From contig JAOZTS010000008.1 of assembly GCA_029939035.1 (NCBI GenBank), positions 1-19,634 of the forward strand: DNA of 19,634 bases, read 5' to 3'. Shown here piece by piece: positions 7,652 through 14,485 of the stretch. Under the pieces are notes generated by a model that worked only from the letters and a program-made list of their open reading frames with translations, made no database searches and was not told the origin of the DNA. Each line of letters starts with the position of its first letter. The stretch's first letter is position 1. This stretch comes from Candidatus Altimarinota bacterium. GTDB taxonomy: Bacteria > Patescibacteriota > Gracilibacteria > UBA1369 > LOWO2-01-FULL-3. A program made the position numbers and the translations under genes.

Positions 7652-9484
7652 ATGGCTCCTGAAACTCCTAATGCTTATACGGGTGATGATCCTGAAATTG
7701 AGTTGGATATGCTTGAGAGCGGTGCTGGCCTGGAAATCAAACTGCAAGAACAAGGATACCATTTTGACAGTCAACGATTATATAGGCCAAAAGAGGATAA
7801 TCCTTTGATAGAGGCAAAGAACTTTTTCCTGTTAGCCCAGGCAAAGTTTTACTCTCTCAAAGATTCTGATGCCACCGGTGAAGCTGATGACCAATTCCGA
7901 ATGACGTCATTTCATTCAATTTATGCTTTTTTGAGACAGTCCTTTTTGATTTCGCAAGAAAATGGTGATTATCATGGTCTTTCTCTTCAGGATATTGAAA
8001 AATTATATTTAGAAGTAAAAACGTACGAATTGAATGGTTGCAGAATGGATGATGACAAAAGACAATCCTACTTACAATCTTTGGACATGACTGCTGATGC
8101 TTATAAACACATGCAGCAACAAGCCGGGATGGCCATTTATGATTCATTTCTGTCTTCACGAATTGCGACTGAAGGTTTTGATATTGAGACGTATGAGCAT
8201 GTACTTTTTGAGTATTTAATAAGATCACTGCCTCATATTACTGAGTTAAAAATTGTTCATGATTTTGGTAAATTCCGCCTCCAAATAAAGAGTTCGAAAC
8301 CTATTACCAATAGTGAAACTCAGATAATTTTTGCTTTGGAAGATGATGTAAATTTGATCGCAAAAATTGGAGAAATCCACAATAATAAATTTGATGAGGA
8401 AAGAGAGAATCTAACTTTAGATGAAAAAAAAGAAGTATTGAAAATTATGGTTCAATTGGCTAAAAATCTCCATGGAACCCATCCTCCAACGAATGCTCAC
8501 AACGATAGATTCCAAAAATTTTGGGCAAAATTTGTTAAGGATCCAATACTTGCCCTAGCTCCGCTACTACATGACTGTGGGAAAATCGGTGTAAACCTGG
8601 ATATTTTGGATAAGCCTGCTGGACTAAATACTGCGGAACGAAGGCTCATAGAGGATCACCCCACAGGCACCGCATTTTTTTTGGCTAACGGCCTTGGAGT
8701 CAAAGATTTTGATTTTTTCACTGTCCTTTGCTCTTCCCATCATATGAATTATGCTTTTGAGACCGCCAGTTATCCGTGTTATTTACCAGGTAACCAAATC
8801 ACAGATTGCCCAGGCGCTGTGTCTTCAATGCTTAATTACCGATCAATGGAAGAGGCCCAGCATTTAATAGATATGGAGATTGATGAAAATAAACAAATTT
8901 TAATTCGCCTATTTGCCCTGATGGATATCATTGAGGCTATGACTTCTAATAACAGAGAATACAGATCTCCAGAAGAAAAAGATGCAGCAATAAGATACAT
9001 TAGGTCAAAGGCTGGACTGTTTTTTGAACCCGATGTTGCTAGCTGGATGATTGAACAAGTTAAAAATGGTAAATTTGATGATGAATTGATTGTTTCAAAA
9101 AAGGATACGTCTTCTTCTATCAAAGCTCCTATTTTCTATTCAGGCGGAGATGTTTTGGCTTTTTTGGAGGAACATAGAAATTCTTTGGAAGATAAATATA
9201 CTATTGTTCTTGATCAAGATATCTCTCGACTACAGGACAGTATGGACTTCCCGGAAATGCAATTGAGTGGTCAGCTTGTTAGGTCAAACATTTACAAGCT
9301 TTTCCAAAATAGGGAAAATAATCAAAATTTGGGTCCTGATATAGAGAAAGAAGTTGATAAAATTTTCGAAAACTTTGTTGCATGGATGAAAGAAACCGAT
9401 AGAGCTCCAAAGCCAGCGAGACCAATAACTGTCGAGACTGCACTAGCTAATATAAACGAACAGGCGATGGCGGCGGTCTCCTAG
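7652..9484 (+). CDS. HD-GYP-like metal-dependent phosphohydrolase with SYP in place of GYP
   Basis: I start it at the first ATG (610 residues); the frame is open from a TTG at 7601, but the likely promoter lies across that codon. Residues 1-240 match no family I recognise. The centre follows the HD-GYP plan: helix with H274/H277, then HDCGKIGV (H307, D308, K311), ILDKPAGL, H336 in EDHPTGTAFF, H363/H364, and a final MDIIEAMTSNNREYR with D425. The third part of the GYP signature reads SYP (373-375). HD-GYP proteins hydrolyse cyclic di-GMP, sometimes other cyclic dinucleotides. All likely metal ligands appear present, so hydrolase activity is plausible, while the substrate is uncertain. No signal peptide or membrane helix is seen, so it is probably cytoplasmic. 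It converges on pyrD with overlapping stop codons. Confidence 0.8.
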   Translation: MAPETPNAYTGDDPEIELDMLESGAGLEIKLQEQGYHFDSQRLYRPKEDNPLIEAKNFFLLAQAKFYSLKDSDATGEADDQFRMTSFHSIYAFLRQSFLISQENGDYHGLSLQDIEKLYLEVKTYELNGCRMDDDKRQSYLQSLDMTADAYKHMQQQAGMAIYDSFLSSRIATEGFDIETYEHVLFEYLIRSLPHITELKIVHDFGKFRLQIKSSKPITNSETQIIFALEDDVNLIAKIGEIHNNKFDEERENLTLDEKKEVLKIMVQLAKNLHGTHPPTNAHNDRFQKFWAKFVKDPILALAPLLHDCGKIGVNLDILDKPAGLNTAERRLIEDHPTGTAFFLANGLGVKDFDFFTVLCSSHHMNYAFETASYPCYLPGNQITDCPGAVSSMLNYRSMEEAQHLIDMEIDENKQILIRLFALMDIIEAMTSNNREYRSPEEKDAAIRYIRSKAGLFFEPDVASWMIEQVKNGKFDDELIVSKKDTSSSIKAPIFYSGGDVLAFLEEHRNSLEDKYTIVLDQDISRLQDSMDFPEMQLSGQLVRSNIYKLFQNRENNQNLGPDIEKEVDKIFENFVAWMKETDRAPKPARPITVETALANINEQAMAAVS

Positions 9485-10614
9485 TTTTTGTCTGTCCCTA
9501 CTGCTTCTGAGATGTTTTTGAAGCCGTCTTTTTCGAGGAGTTTTACTAGGCCTAAATTGATATCGCTAATTGTTTGGGGCCCTTGGAATATCATTCCTGT
9601 GATCATTTGGAGAAGGGAGGCACCTGCTTTGATTTTTTCGTATGCGTCTTTGGCGTCGAATATTCCTCCGCATCCGATGATCACGTATTTGCCTTTAGTT
9701 TTTTTGTAAACGTATTTGATGATTTTTGTAGAGAGATCTCTGATTGGTTTTCCGCTTATTCCTCCGTGCGAGACAGGGTCTGCATCCTTTAGGTGCTGCT
9801 TTATATATTCGTTTTCTCGGTCTTTTGTGAGGTTTGTGCAAATGAACCCTTTGATATTGTGGTTGTCTGAGACCTCTATGATTTCATCGATTTCTTTGTG
9901 TGATAAATCCGGTGCAAGTTTTAGGAAAACCGGTTTTTCTGTTTGAATTTTGTCTAACTCTTTGAGGAGTTTTTCTAATTTTTCTTTGTCTGTGAATGGG
10001 AGCCCGCCATGTGCATTTGGGCAGCTGATGTTTATGGTGAAATAGTCTCCGAGATTATGGAGGGTTTTGAATGCTTTTGCGTAATCTGCTATTCCTGCTT
10101 CTGTTGTTACCGTTGCTTTGCAGTTTGTTTTTGCAATGCTAATTCCTACTGGGATGTTGAATTTCTTGTTTTTCAATTTTTTAGCAATCTTTTCTGATCC
10201 TTCATTTTTTAATCCGTAATAAACTATTAGTCCTTTCGATTTTTCTAGTCTCCAGAGTCTTGGTTTCGGATTTCCTTCGCAAGGTTCCCCGGTAATTGAG
10301 CCGATCTCTGTATAACCAAATCCTGTCGATTTGATGGCCTTTATCATTTTTGCATCTTTATCAAACCCGGCAGCTAAACCAACTGGATTTCTGAACTTTA
10401 TCCCAAGAATCTTTTGCTCTAATTTCTTATTTGAATACCCAAATGATAAGGCGTTTAACGCCCTTGTTATGGGATTTGAGCCAATTACCCCTCCCACAAT
10501 TATAAACAGGTCGTGTATTTTTTCCGGATCAAAAGTGAACAGAATTGGCTTTAGTACCGTTATATATATTGTACTGATAATTGTGTTCCTAATTTTCACT
10601 AAAATATTATTCAT
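9481..10614 (-). CDS. pyrD: Dihydroorotate dehydrogenase, class 2-like, with cysteine at the catalytic-base position
   Basis: 377 residues from the ATG at 10614; the frame is open further upstream, but that stretch lies in the divergent intergenic region and across the neighbour's start. It oxidises dihydroorotate to orotate in pyrimidine synthesis. The overall plan is class 2 (quinone-linked, membrane-associated): an N-terminal helical extension (LKPILFTFDPEKIHDLF), then FRNPVGLAAGFDKDA, GFGYTEIGSITGEP, GNPKPRLWRL, KLAPDLSHKEIDEII, GGISGKPI and the FMN-phosphate segment IIGCGGIFDAKDAYEKI. The active-site loop reads NISCPNAHGGLPF, so C198 stands where class 2 enzymes carry serine and class 1 enzymes cysteine. 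The usual NRMGFNN is VYYGLKN. It converges with the HD gene and diverges from the SLH gene; no other pyr gene is nearby. Confidence 0.9.
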   Translation of the reverse strand: MNNILVKIRNTIISTIYITVLKPILFTFDPEKIHDLFIIVGGVIGSNPITRALNALSFGYSNKKLEQKILGIKFRNPVGLAAGFDKDAKMIKAIKSTGFGYTEIGSITGEPCEGNPKPRLWRLEKSKGLIVYYGLKNEGSEKIAKKLKNKKFNIPVGISIAKTNCKATVTTEAGIADYAKAFKTLHNLGDYFTINISCPNAHGGLPFTDKEKLEKLLKELDKIQTEKPVFLKLAPDLSHKEIDEIIEVSDNHNIKGFICTNLTKDRENEYIKQHLKDADPVSHGGISGKPIRDLSTKIIKYVYKKTKGKYVIIGCGGIFDAKDAYEKIKAGASLLQMITGMIFQGPQTISDINLGLVKLLEKDGFKNISEAVGTDKN

Positions 10615-10635
10615 TAACTGTAACTTAGCAGACAA

Positions 10636-10664
10636 TTGTGTTAAATTGAAAAAAATTTTATATA
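10636..10664 (+). promoter_or_regulatory. Candidate promoter of the SLH surface-protein gene in the divergent region
   Basis: TTGTGT (10636-10641) and TATATA (10659-10664) are 17 bases apart. The 70-base space between the two starts must serve pyrD on the other strand as well, so the two promoters probably overlap. The region is extremely AT-rich and no ribosome binding site precedes the ATG at 10685. Confidence 0.35.
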
Positions 10665-10684
10665 TATTCATAACCAATTTTACC

Positions 10685-12883
10685 ATGAAAAAACTGATTG
10701 CGATGTCAGCAGGTGTGATTCTGTTGTTTACGGCTCTCGTAAACTTCGCCTTTGCTGAACTCATTCCTATCCCAATCCCGCTAGTGTTGGATTGTTCAGT
10801 TACTCAATATTGTGCTGTTTATGTTGATGATGATTCTGATGCTGTTGGACCTCCAAGCGGTAGTAAATCTAACCCTTTCACTGATATTACGGCAGCTGTT
10901 GATTACGTAAAAGCTCAAGCGGATTACAACACTATCAAGATTGCTGAGGGAACTTATAGCCCATCGGCTACGGGCGAAGTTTACTCTTGGGCTTTTAGTG
11001 ATTCTAATTCTCTGGGCGGAAACAAGATCCAGATTTACGGAAGTTACAAAAATGACTTCTCCGAAAGAGATTCTGAAACTTATCAAACTCTGATTGATCT
11101 AGAAAATAGTCCTGTAGCTTTGACTCTTCAAAATGTTAATGCGAAAATCGAGGGTCTTACTCTCACTGGAGCAGGAACTTTTAACTGGGCTTCTCAGGGG
11201 ATCATCACTATTAATAACACTGGTGGTGCTACTGATTACAACGTTGTTATCAACAACAATGAGTTTACTCAAAATTCAACTACACTTTCTACTCCAAATC
11301 TGAAAATTGATTTAGACGGATCAAATACTGCAGAAGTATATGACAACAATTTCAACACAAGTACTAACTCAAGTTCAAATAGTTATCTTGTTGAGTTAGC
11401 TGGAGATGTTGAATTCCACAACAACATTCTTTACAAGAATGTAGCTGATACAGGACTATATTGTGCTGATGGAGGAAACATTTACAATAACTATATCATC
11501 GGTCTTTCTGCAGAAAAAGGTGCTTACCTAGACGGTGGTTGTACCTTTGTCCACAACACTATTGCAGATATGACAATGACTAGTTTCACTTCTGAAGATG
11601 CTGTTGTAGTAACAGATAGTGACGGAAATATGGTTGCAAACAATTTGATTACAGGAACTGGTGGAAATGCTACTTTCTATCAATTTGCTGGCGACACTTC
11701 CACAATAGAATTCAATGCTCTTTCTGATAATGATGAAGATCCAGATCCTTTGACAGACAGTAATTTCCAATGTGATCCTATGTACTCAAATACAACTCAT
11801 GGAGGTCCATCTGATGTTACTTTGGGAGCAGGTTCTGATTGTATCGATGGAGGAAAAACTATTTCAAGTGTAAGTGATGATTACTTTGGAGATCATCGTC
11901 CTGAAGATGGTGATGGTGATGGAAACGCTGATTATGATCCAGGTGCTTACGAAGCTCCTGAATTGGTAATCGTTACTCCAACTACTTTAACAATCACAGG
12001 CGTAACTGCTACACCTACTCCTTTCTCACCTGATGCTGATGGGACTGATGACATCGTTACTTTGTCTTTTGATATCAACGACGATGCTGATGTTACTGTT
12101 CATGTTCAATACGACGGAGATCCTACTTGGTTAGAACTAATGGCAACAACCGCTCAAACTGCAGGAACTGTAACTGTGGACTGGGACGGAATGGATAGTA
12201 TTGGAGACATGGCAGAAGATGGAATTTATACACTTTTGATTGATGCAGTAAGCACTAGCAATTCAACTAATGAGATGTATAACGTTGAAGTTGATGTAGA
12301 TGGAGAACCTGTAGTGACTGGTCAATGTGGAGGTTATACTGACGTAGCAGACACTCACCCAGATTGTGCTGCTATCGAATACATGCAGTCTGTTGGAGCA
12401 ATGACAGGAAATCCTGATGGATCATTTGAACCAAATGAACCACTACAGAGAGATCAAATTGCAAAGATTTCACTAGAGACTTTTGGACTATTTGATGATG
12501 CTGAAGATTACTGTGGAGGTGAGGATCCATTCCCAGATGTAGATGAAGATGACTGGTCTTATCAACACGTTTGCCGTGGTGTAGAACTAGGAATGATCTA
12601 CGGATATACCGGAGGTGCAGATGCTGGATTCTATAGACCTGGACGTGACGTAAGCAGAGTAGAATTCTTGGCATTAATCTTGAGAAATGTGGGCGAAGCT
12701 ATGCCTGACGATTCTCTTGGTTCTTATGATGATGTAGATGGAGATAATTGGTATTCTGGATATGCAAAATATTCATATGACAATGGTTTGTTTGATGGAA
12801 ATAAATTATTCCCAAGTCAAACAACTACTAGACTCGAAGTTGCGAGACATGTTTATGAATTATATTTGTTGGGGAAAGTCTAA
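10685..12883 (+). CDS. Secreted surface protein: parallel beta-helix, FlgD-like Ig domain, three SLH domains
   Basis: I start it at the ATG at 10685 (732 residues), because a textbook signal peptide begins there: MKKLIAMSAG, a hydrophobic core and AFA before a predicted cut near residue 24. The longer open frame from 10331 is antisense to pyrD. Residues 45-430 look like a right-handed parallel beta-helix: an opening VYVDDDSD...SNPFTDITAAVDYV segment, then many NNxF and HNNI turns, closing with a Ca-binding-like Asp/Gly run and DPGAYE. Residues ~436-540 resemble FlgD/gingipain-type Ig domains (TPFSPDADG, VDWDGMD, DGIYTLLIDA). Three SLH modules begin near 550, 614 and 679 and run to the end. 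SLH modules anchor proteins to cell-wall polymers, so this is likely a cell-surface or S-layer-associated protein. The beta-helix hints at carbohydrate binding or cleavage; the substrate is unknown. Confidence 0.88.
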   Translation: MKKLIAMSAGVILLFTALVNFAFAELIPIPIPLVLDCSVTQYCAVYVDDDSDAVGPPSGSKSNPFTDITAAVDYVKAQADYNTIKIAEGTYSPSATGEVYSWAFSDSNSLGGNKIQIYGSYKNDFSERDSETYQTLIDLENSPVALTLQNVNAKIEGLTLTGAGTFNWASQGIITINNTGGATDYNVVINNNEFTQNSTTLSTPNLKIDLDGSNTAEVYDNNFNTSTNSSSNSYLVELAGDVEFHNNILYKNVADTGLYCADGGNIYNNYIIGLSAEKGAYLDGGCTFVHNTIADMTMTSFTSEDAVVVTDSDGNMVANNLITGTGGNATFYQFAGDTSTIEFNALSDNDEDPDPLTDSNFQCDPMYSNTTHGGPSDVTLGAGSDCIDGGKTISSVSDDYFGDHRPEDGDGDGNADYDPGAYEAPELVIVTPTTLTITGVTATPTPFSPDADGTDDIVTLSFDINDDADVTVHVQYDGDPTWLELMATTAQTAGTVTVDWDGMDSIGDMAEDGIYTLLIDAVSTSNSTNEMYNVEVDVDGEPVVTGQCGGYTDVADTHPDCAAIEYMQSVGAMTGNPDGSFEPNEPLQRDQIAKISLETFGLFDDAEDYCGGEDPFPDVDEDDWSYQHVCRGVELGMIYGYTGGADAGFYRPGRDVSRVEFLALILRNVGEAMPDDSLGSYDDVDGDNWYSGYAKYSYDNGLFDGNKLFPSQTTTRLEVARHVYELYLLGKV

Positions 12884-12901
12884 GACTTAGATAATTTTGA
12901 G

Positions 12902-12934
12902 GAGGCGTGTTCAGAAATGGATGCGCCTCTTTTT
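12902..12934 (+). terminator. Rho-independent terminator of the SLH gene
   Basis: GAGGCG (12902-12907) pairs with CGCCTC (12924-12929). The stem can extend inward with several G-U pairs to a loop of about six bases, and TTTTT follows at 12930-12934. It lies 18 bases past the stop codon and closes the native AT-rich block before the GC-rich cassette. Confidence 0.85.
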
Positions 12935-13178
12935 AGATTTTTGATTGACTATGGCGCTACATTCCCATAGATTCCTTTTCGTGTGCAAATTCAATTTCGC
13001 ATACAATGACCATTAAAAACTGATTGAAGAATTTGGTACGAATTGCTTATTTCTTTTCAGCATTTGTTGACGAAGGACCACTGATATGTGGTTTTTGTAT
13101 ATTCTGTACCGCGTTTGCCATTGGGGCGAGCGCATTATCAATCGTGCAAAAAGCACGATATCGAAGGAGTCATAAGTC
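12935..13178 (+). other. Leader region of the GC-rich orphan gene; no gene seen
   Basis: This 244-base stretch changes from AT-rich (to about 13080) to mixed composition near 13110. I see no credible gene: a 21-codon ATG frame at 12951-13016 has no ribosome binding site and no recognisable content. The end nearest the next gene holds a hairpin and Shine-Dalgarno (13141-13169). The left boundary of the putatively transferred block should lie in here, but I could not find a convincing direct repeat marking it. Confidence 0.5.
13141..13169 (+). promoter_or_regulatory. Hairpin plus canonical Shine-Dalgarno before the GC-rich gene
   Basis: ATCGTGC (13141-13147) and GCACGAT (13153-13159) form a perfect 7-bp hairpin with an AAAAA loop. 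Five bases later comes AAGGAG (13164-13169), nine bases before the ATG at 13179. The Shine-Dalgarno decides the start. The hairpin may stabilise the mRNA or be bound by a regulator; that is speculation. Confidence 0.6.
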
Positions 13179-13895
13179 ATGACAACTGTGGACATCACGT
13201 ACATTACGGGCGAGAATGTCGGCAACATCGACCTATTGGAGATTCTTTCGCAAAGTCGCGACACCTACACGATGTGGGTATGCGATCAAGCGCACTTCAA
13301 GAAGATCCTCTGGGCCGACATCCCTGACGGAGATCTCGTCGCCCTGCAGACCCGTTTCACGAAGGTAGCTCTAGGCAAGTTCCTCATGGGTGTCACCGAC
13401 CAAGGTGATATCTGGATCTACGCTGGTGACCTCATCAACGAGCTCACCACGTTCATCACCGAGCACAAGTGGATCCTGATCGCAGATGCTTTCACCGGTA
13501 TGCTCGAGGACACTGAACGTCTTCTGACTATCTACCACACCAACGTCACTCCCACTACAAACCAGATCGGCGTCGCGAACTTCATCATGGAGACGCTCAT
13601 GACCGGTCTGACCGTTGATGGGATCGTTCACTGGTTCATCACCACGACGAATCTCACTGGACGCAAGGTGTTCAGCTTCTGTGAAGGTGACACCACGGCG
13701 GTGATTCTGCCTGACGGATGGACCTCGGTTGACCTCATCAAGATGATCGAGGGCGGCAAGAACTCCATCACGGCGAAGAACGGAGACACCACCTACACTG
13801 GCTACATCGACGACACGGCCGTCATTCAGTGGCTCATCTCCGAGGCGATTACCAACCCCGGCATCCAGCCGATCGCTCCCACCCCCGGCAACTAG
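13179..13895 (+). CDS. Hypothetical 238-residue protein, probably horizontally acquired
   Basis: I do not recognise the family. The start is set by AAGGAG nine bases upstream. The protein is Thr-rich, has no signal peptide or clear membrane helix and is probably cytoplasmic. It opens MTTVDITYITGENVGNIDLL, has two cysteines (C35, C168), several Trp (33, 45, 79, 98, 152, 181, 218) and a Pro-rich tail (PIAPTPGN). It looks like a mixed alpha/beta fold. Codon use is unlike every neighbour: ATC, CTC, GTC, ACC, AAG and GAG predominate, and 32 of 60 bases in 13381-13440 are G or C against 20 of 60 in 12781-12840. It is flanked by its own leader and a strong hairpin and shares no operon. It is real coding sequence by codon pattern and ribosome binding site; a transferred gene, perhaps from a GC-richer bacterium, is the best explanation. 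Confidence 0.8.
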   Translation: MTTVDITYITGENVGNIDLLEILSQSRDTYTMWVCDQAHFKKILWADIPDGDLVALQTRFTKVALGKFLMGVTDQGDIWIYAGDLINELTTFITEHKWILIADAFTGMLEDTERLLTIYHTNVTPTTNQIGVANFIMETLMTGLTVDGIVHWFITTTNLTGRKVFSFCEGDTTAVILPDGWTSVDLIKMIEGGKNSITAKNGDTTYTGYIDDTAVIQWLISEAITNPGIQPIAPTPGN

Positions 13896-13966
13896 CCCTT
13901 CAGTCAGCACGTACTTCCCGAAGGCACCCTAAAAAGGTCCTACGGCGAAGCCACGTGTCCTACCCC

Positions 13967-13995
13967 CCCCGTCGCGATTGATCATCGCGGCGGGG
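13967..13995 (+). terminator. Strong GC-rich hairpin after the orphan gene, without a T-run
   Basis: A 12-bp stem (13967-13978 with 13984-13995, one T-G pair) closes a five-base loop TGATC. On the plus strand AAAATTCT follows instead of a T-run, so this is not a textbook intrinsic terminator. It may still end or protect the 3' side of the transcript, and it could serve the convergent 85-residue gene as well. It lies 72 bases past the stop. Confidence 0.45.
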
Positions 13996-14024
13996 AAAAT
14001 TCTAAATTCTGCCGCGTGTTAGAA

Positions 14025-14282
14025 TTATTCCCAAAACTTCCAATCCTCAGGGATTGTTAGCATTTCTGTAACGTCTTCTTTTATTGAAGTGACTTTATCT
14101 GAAACTGATCCTAGTAGGGCGTACATTTTCCATACAAAAAACGCCAAAAAGAGGATGATAATAATAGTGAGCAAGTGTGTGAATACGAATTTTAAAACGC
14201 TCTTCCACTTTGGAGGTGGAGCAGTGTTTTTTTCAATCTTCTTTAGGAGCTGAATGATTTCGTTTTGTTTTTCTAGTTCCAT
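14025..14282 (-). CDS. Small single-span membrane protein, hypothetical
   Basis: 85 residues. A charged N-terminal helix (ELEKQNEIIQLLKKIEKN, residues 2-19) is followed by APPPKWKSV, one hydrophobic segment at about residues 33-56 and an acidic C-terminal tail ending DWKFWE. The pattern, short coiled-coil-like helix then one membrane span, recurs in many uncharacterised small bacterial proteins; I cannot name a family. Its composition matches the AT-rich native background. It lies downstream of tRNA-Ser(UGA) and argS on the same strand, separated from the tRNA by a GC-rich structured spacer. It converges with the GC-rich orphan gene. The ATG has no Shine-Dalgarno. The coding call rests on length, coherent membrane topology and typical codon use. 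Confidence 0.65.
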   Translation of the reverse strand: MELEKQNEIIQLLKKIEKNTAPPPKWKSVLKFVFTHLLTIIIILFLAFFVWKMYALLGSVSDKVTSIKEDVTEMLTIPEDWKFWE

Positions 14283-14298
14283 GGAAGTGGGATAAAGT

Positions 14299-14360
14299 AT
14301 TCGCTCCGCTCATACTACGCTCGCGGAGTAGTAGCCGCTCGCGAGTTGCCTTCGGCAACT
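14299..14360. repeat. GC-rich structured spacer with nested inverted repeats
   Basis: 37 of the 60 bases 14301-14360 are G or C. AGTTGCC (14344-14350) and GGCAACT (14354-14360) form a perfect 7-bp hairpin with a three-base loop, abutting the tRNA 3' end. TACTAC (14313-14318) and GTAGTA (14328-14333) form a second hairpin around GCTCGCGGA, and CTCGCG/CGCGAG units recur. It could be a REP-like intergenic element or a structured tRNA trailer; no second copy is seen in this window. Confidence 0.55.
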
Positions 14361-14361
14361 A

Positions 14362-14451
14362 TGGCGGAGAGACAGGGATTCGAACCCTGGGTCCCCGTGA
14401 AGGGACAATAGTTTTCAAGACTATCGCTTTCGACCGCTCAGCCATCTCTCC
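14362..14451 (-). tRNA. tRNA-Ser(UGA)
   Basis: On the minus strand the acceptor GGAGAGA pairs with TCTCTCC, followed by discriminator G and an encoded CCA (14364-14362). The anticodon arm is ATAGT / CTTGAAA / ACTAT, giving anticodon TGA at 14417-14415, which reads UCA and probably other UCN codons. A long variable arm and the T-arm CAGGGTTCGAATCCCTG confirm a class II serine tRNA. It lies about 35 bases downstream of argS on the same strand and may share its transcript. Confidence 0.96.
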
Positions 14452-14485
14452 GTATTTGACCTTGTTTTAAAGTGCACACAATATA

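Noticed and set aside
10331..10684. N-terminal extension of the SLH protein by 118 residues
   Set aside because: It is antisense to pyrD and runs through the divergent promoter region; a clean signal peptide begins at the ATG at 10685.
12951..13016. 21-codon ATG frame upstream of the orphan gene
   Set aside because: It has no ribosome binding site, no codon bias and no recognisable features; expected by chance.
13371..13910. 179-residue open frame on the minus strand inside the GC-rich gene
   Set aside because: It mirrors the GC-rich gene; the plus frame has the Shine-Dalgarno and a consistent codon pattern, while the reverse reading is Asp/Val/Gly-heavy with no start signal.
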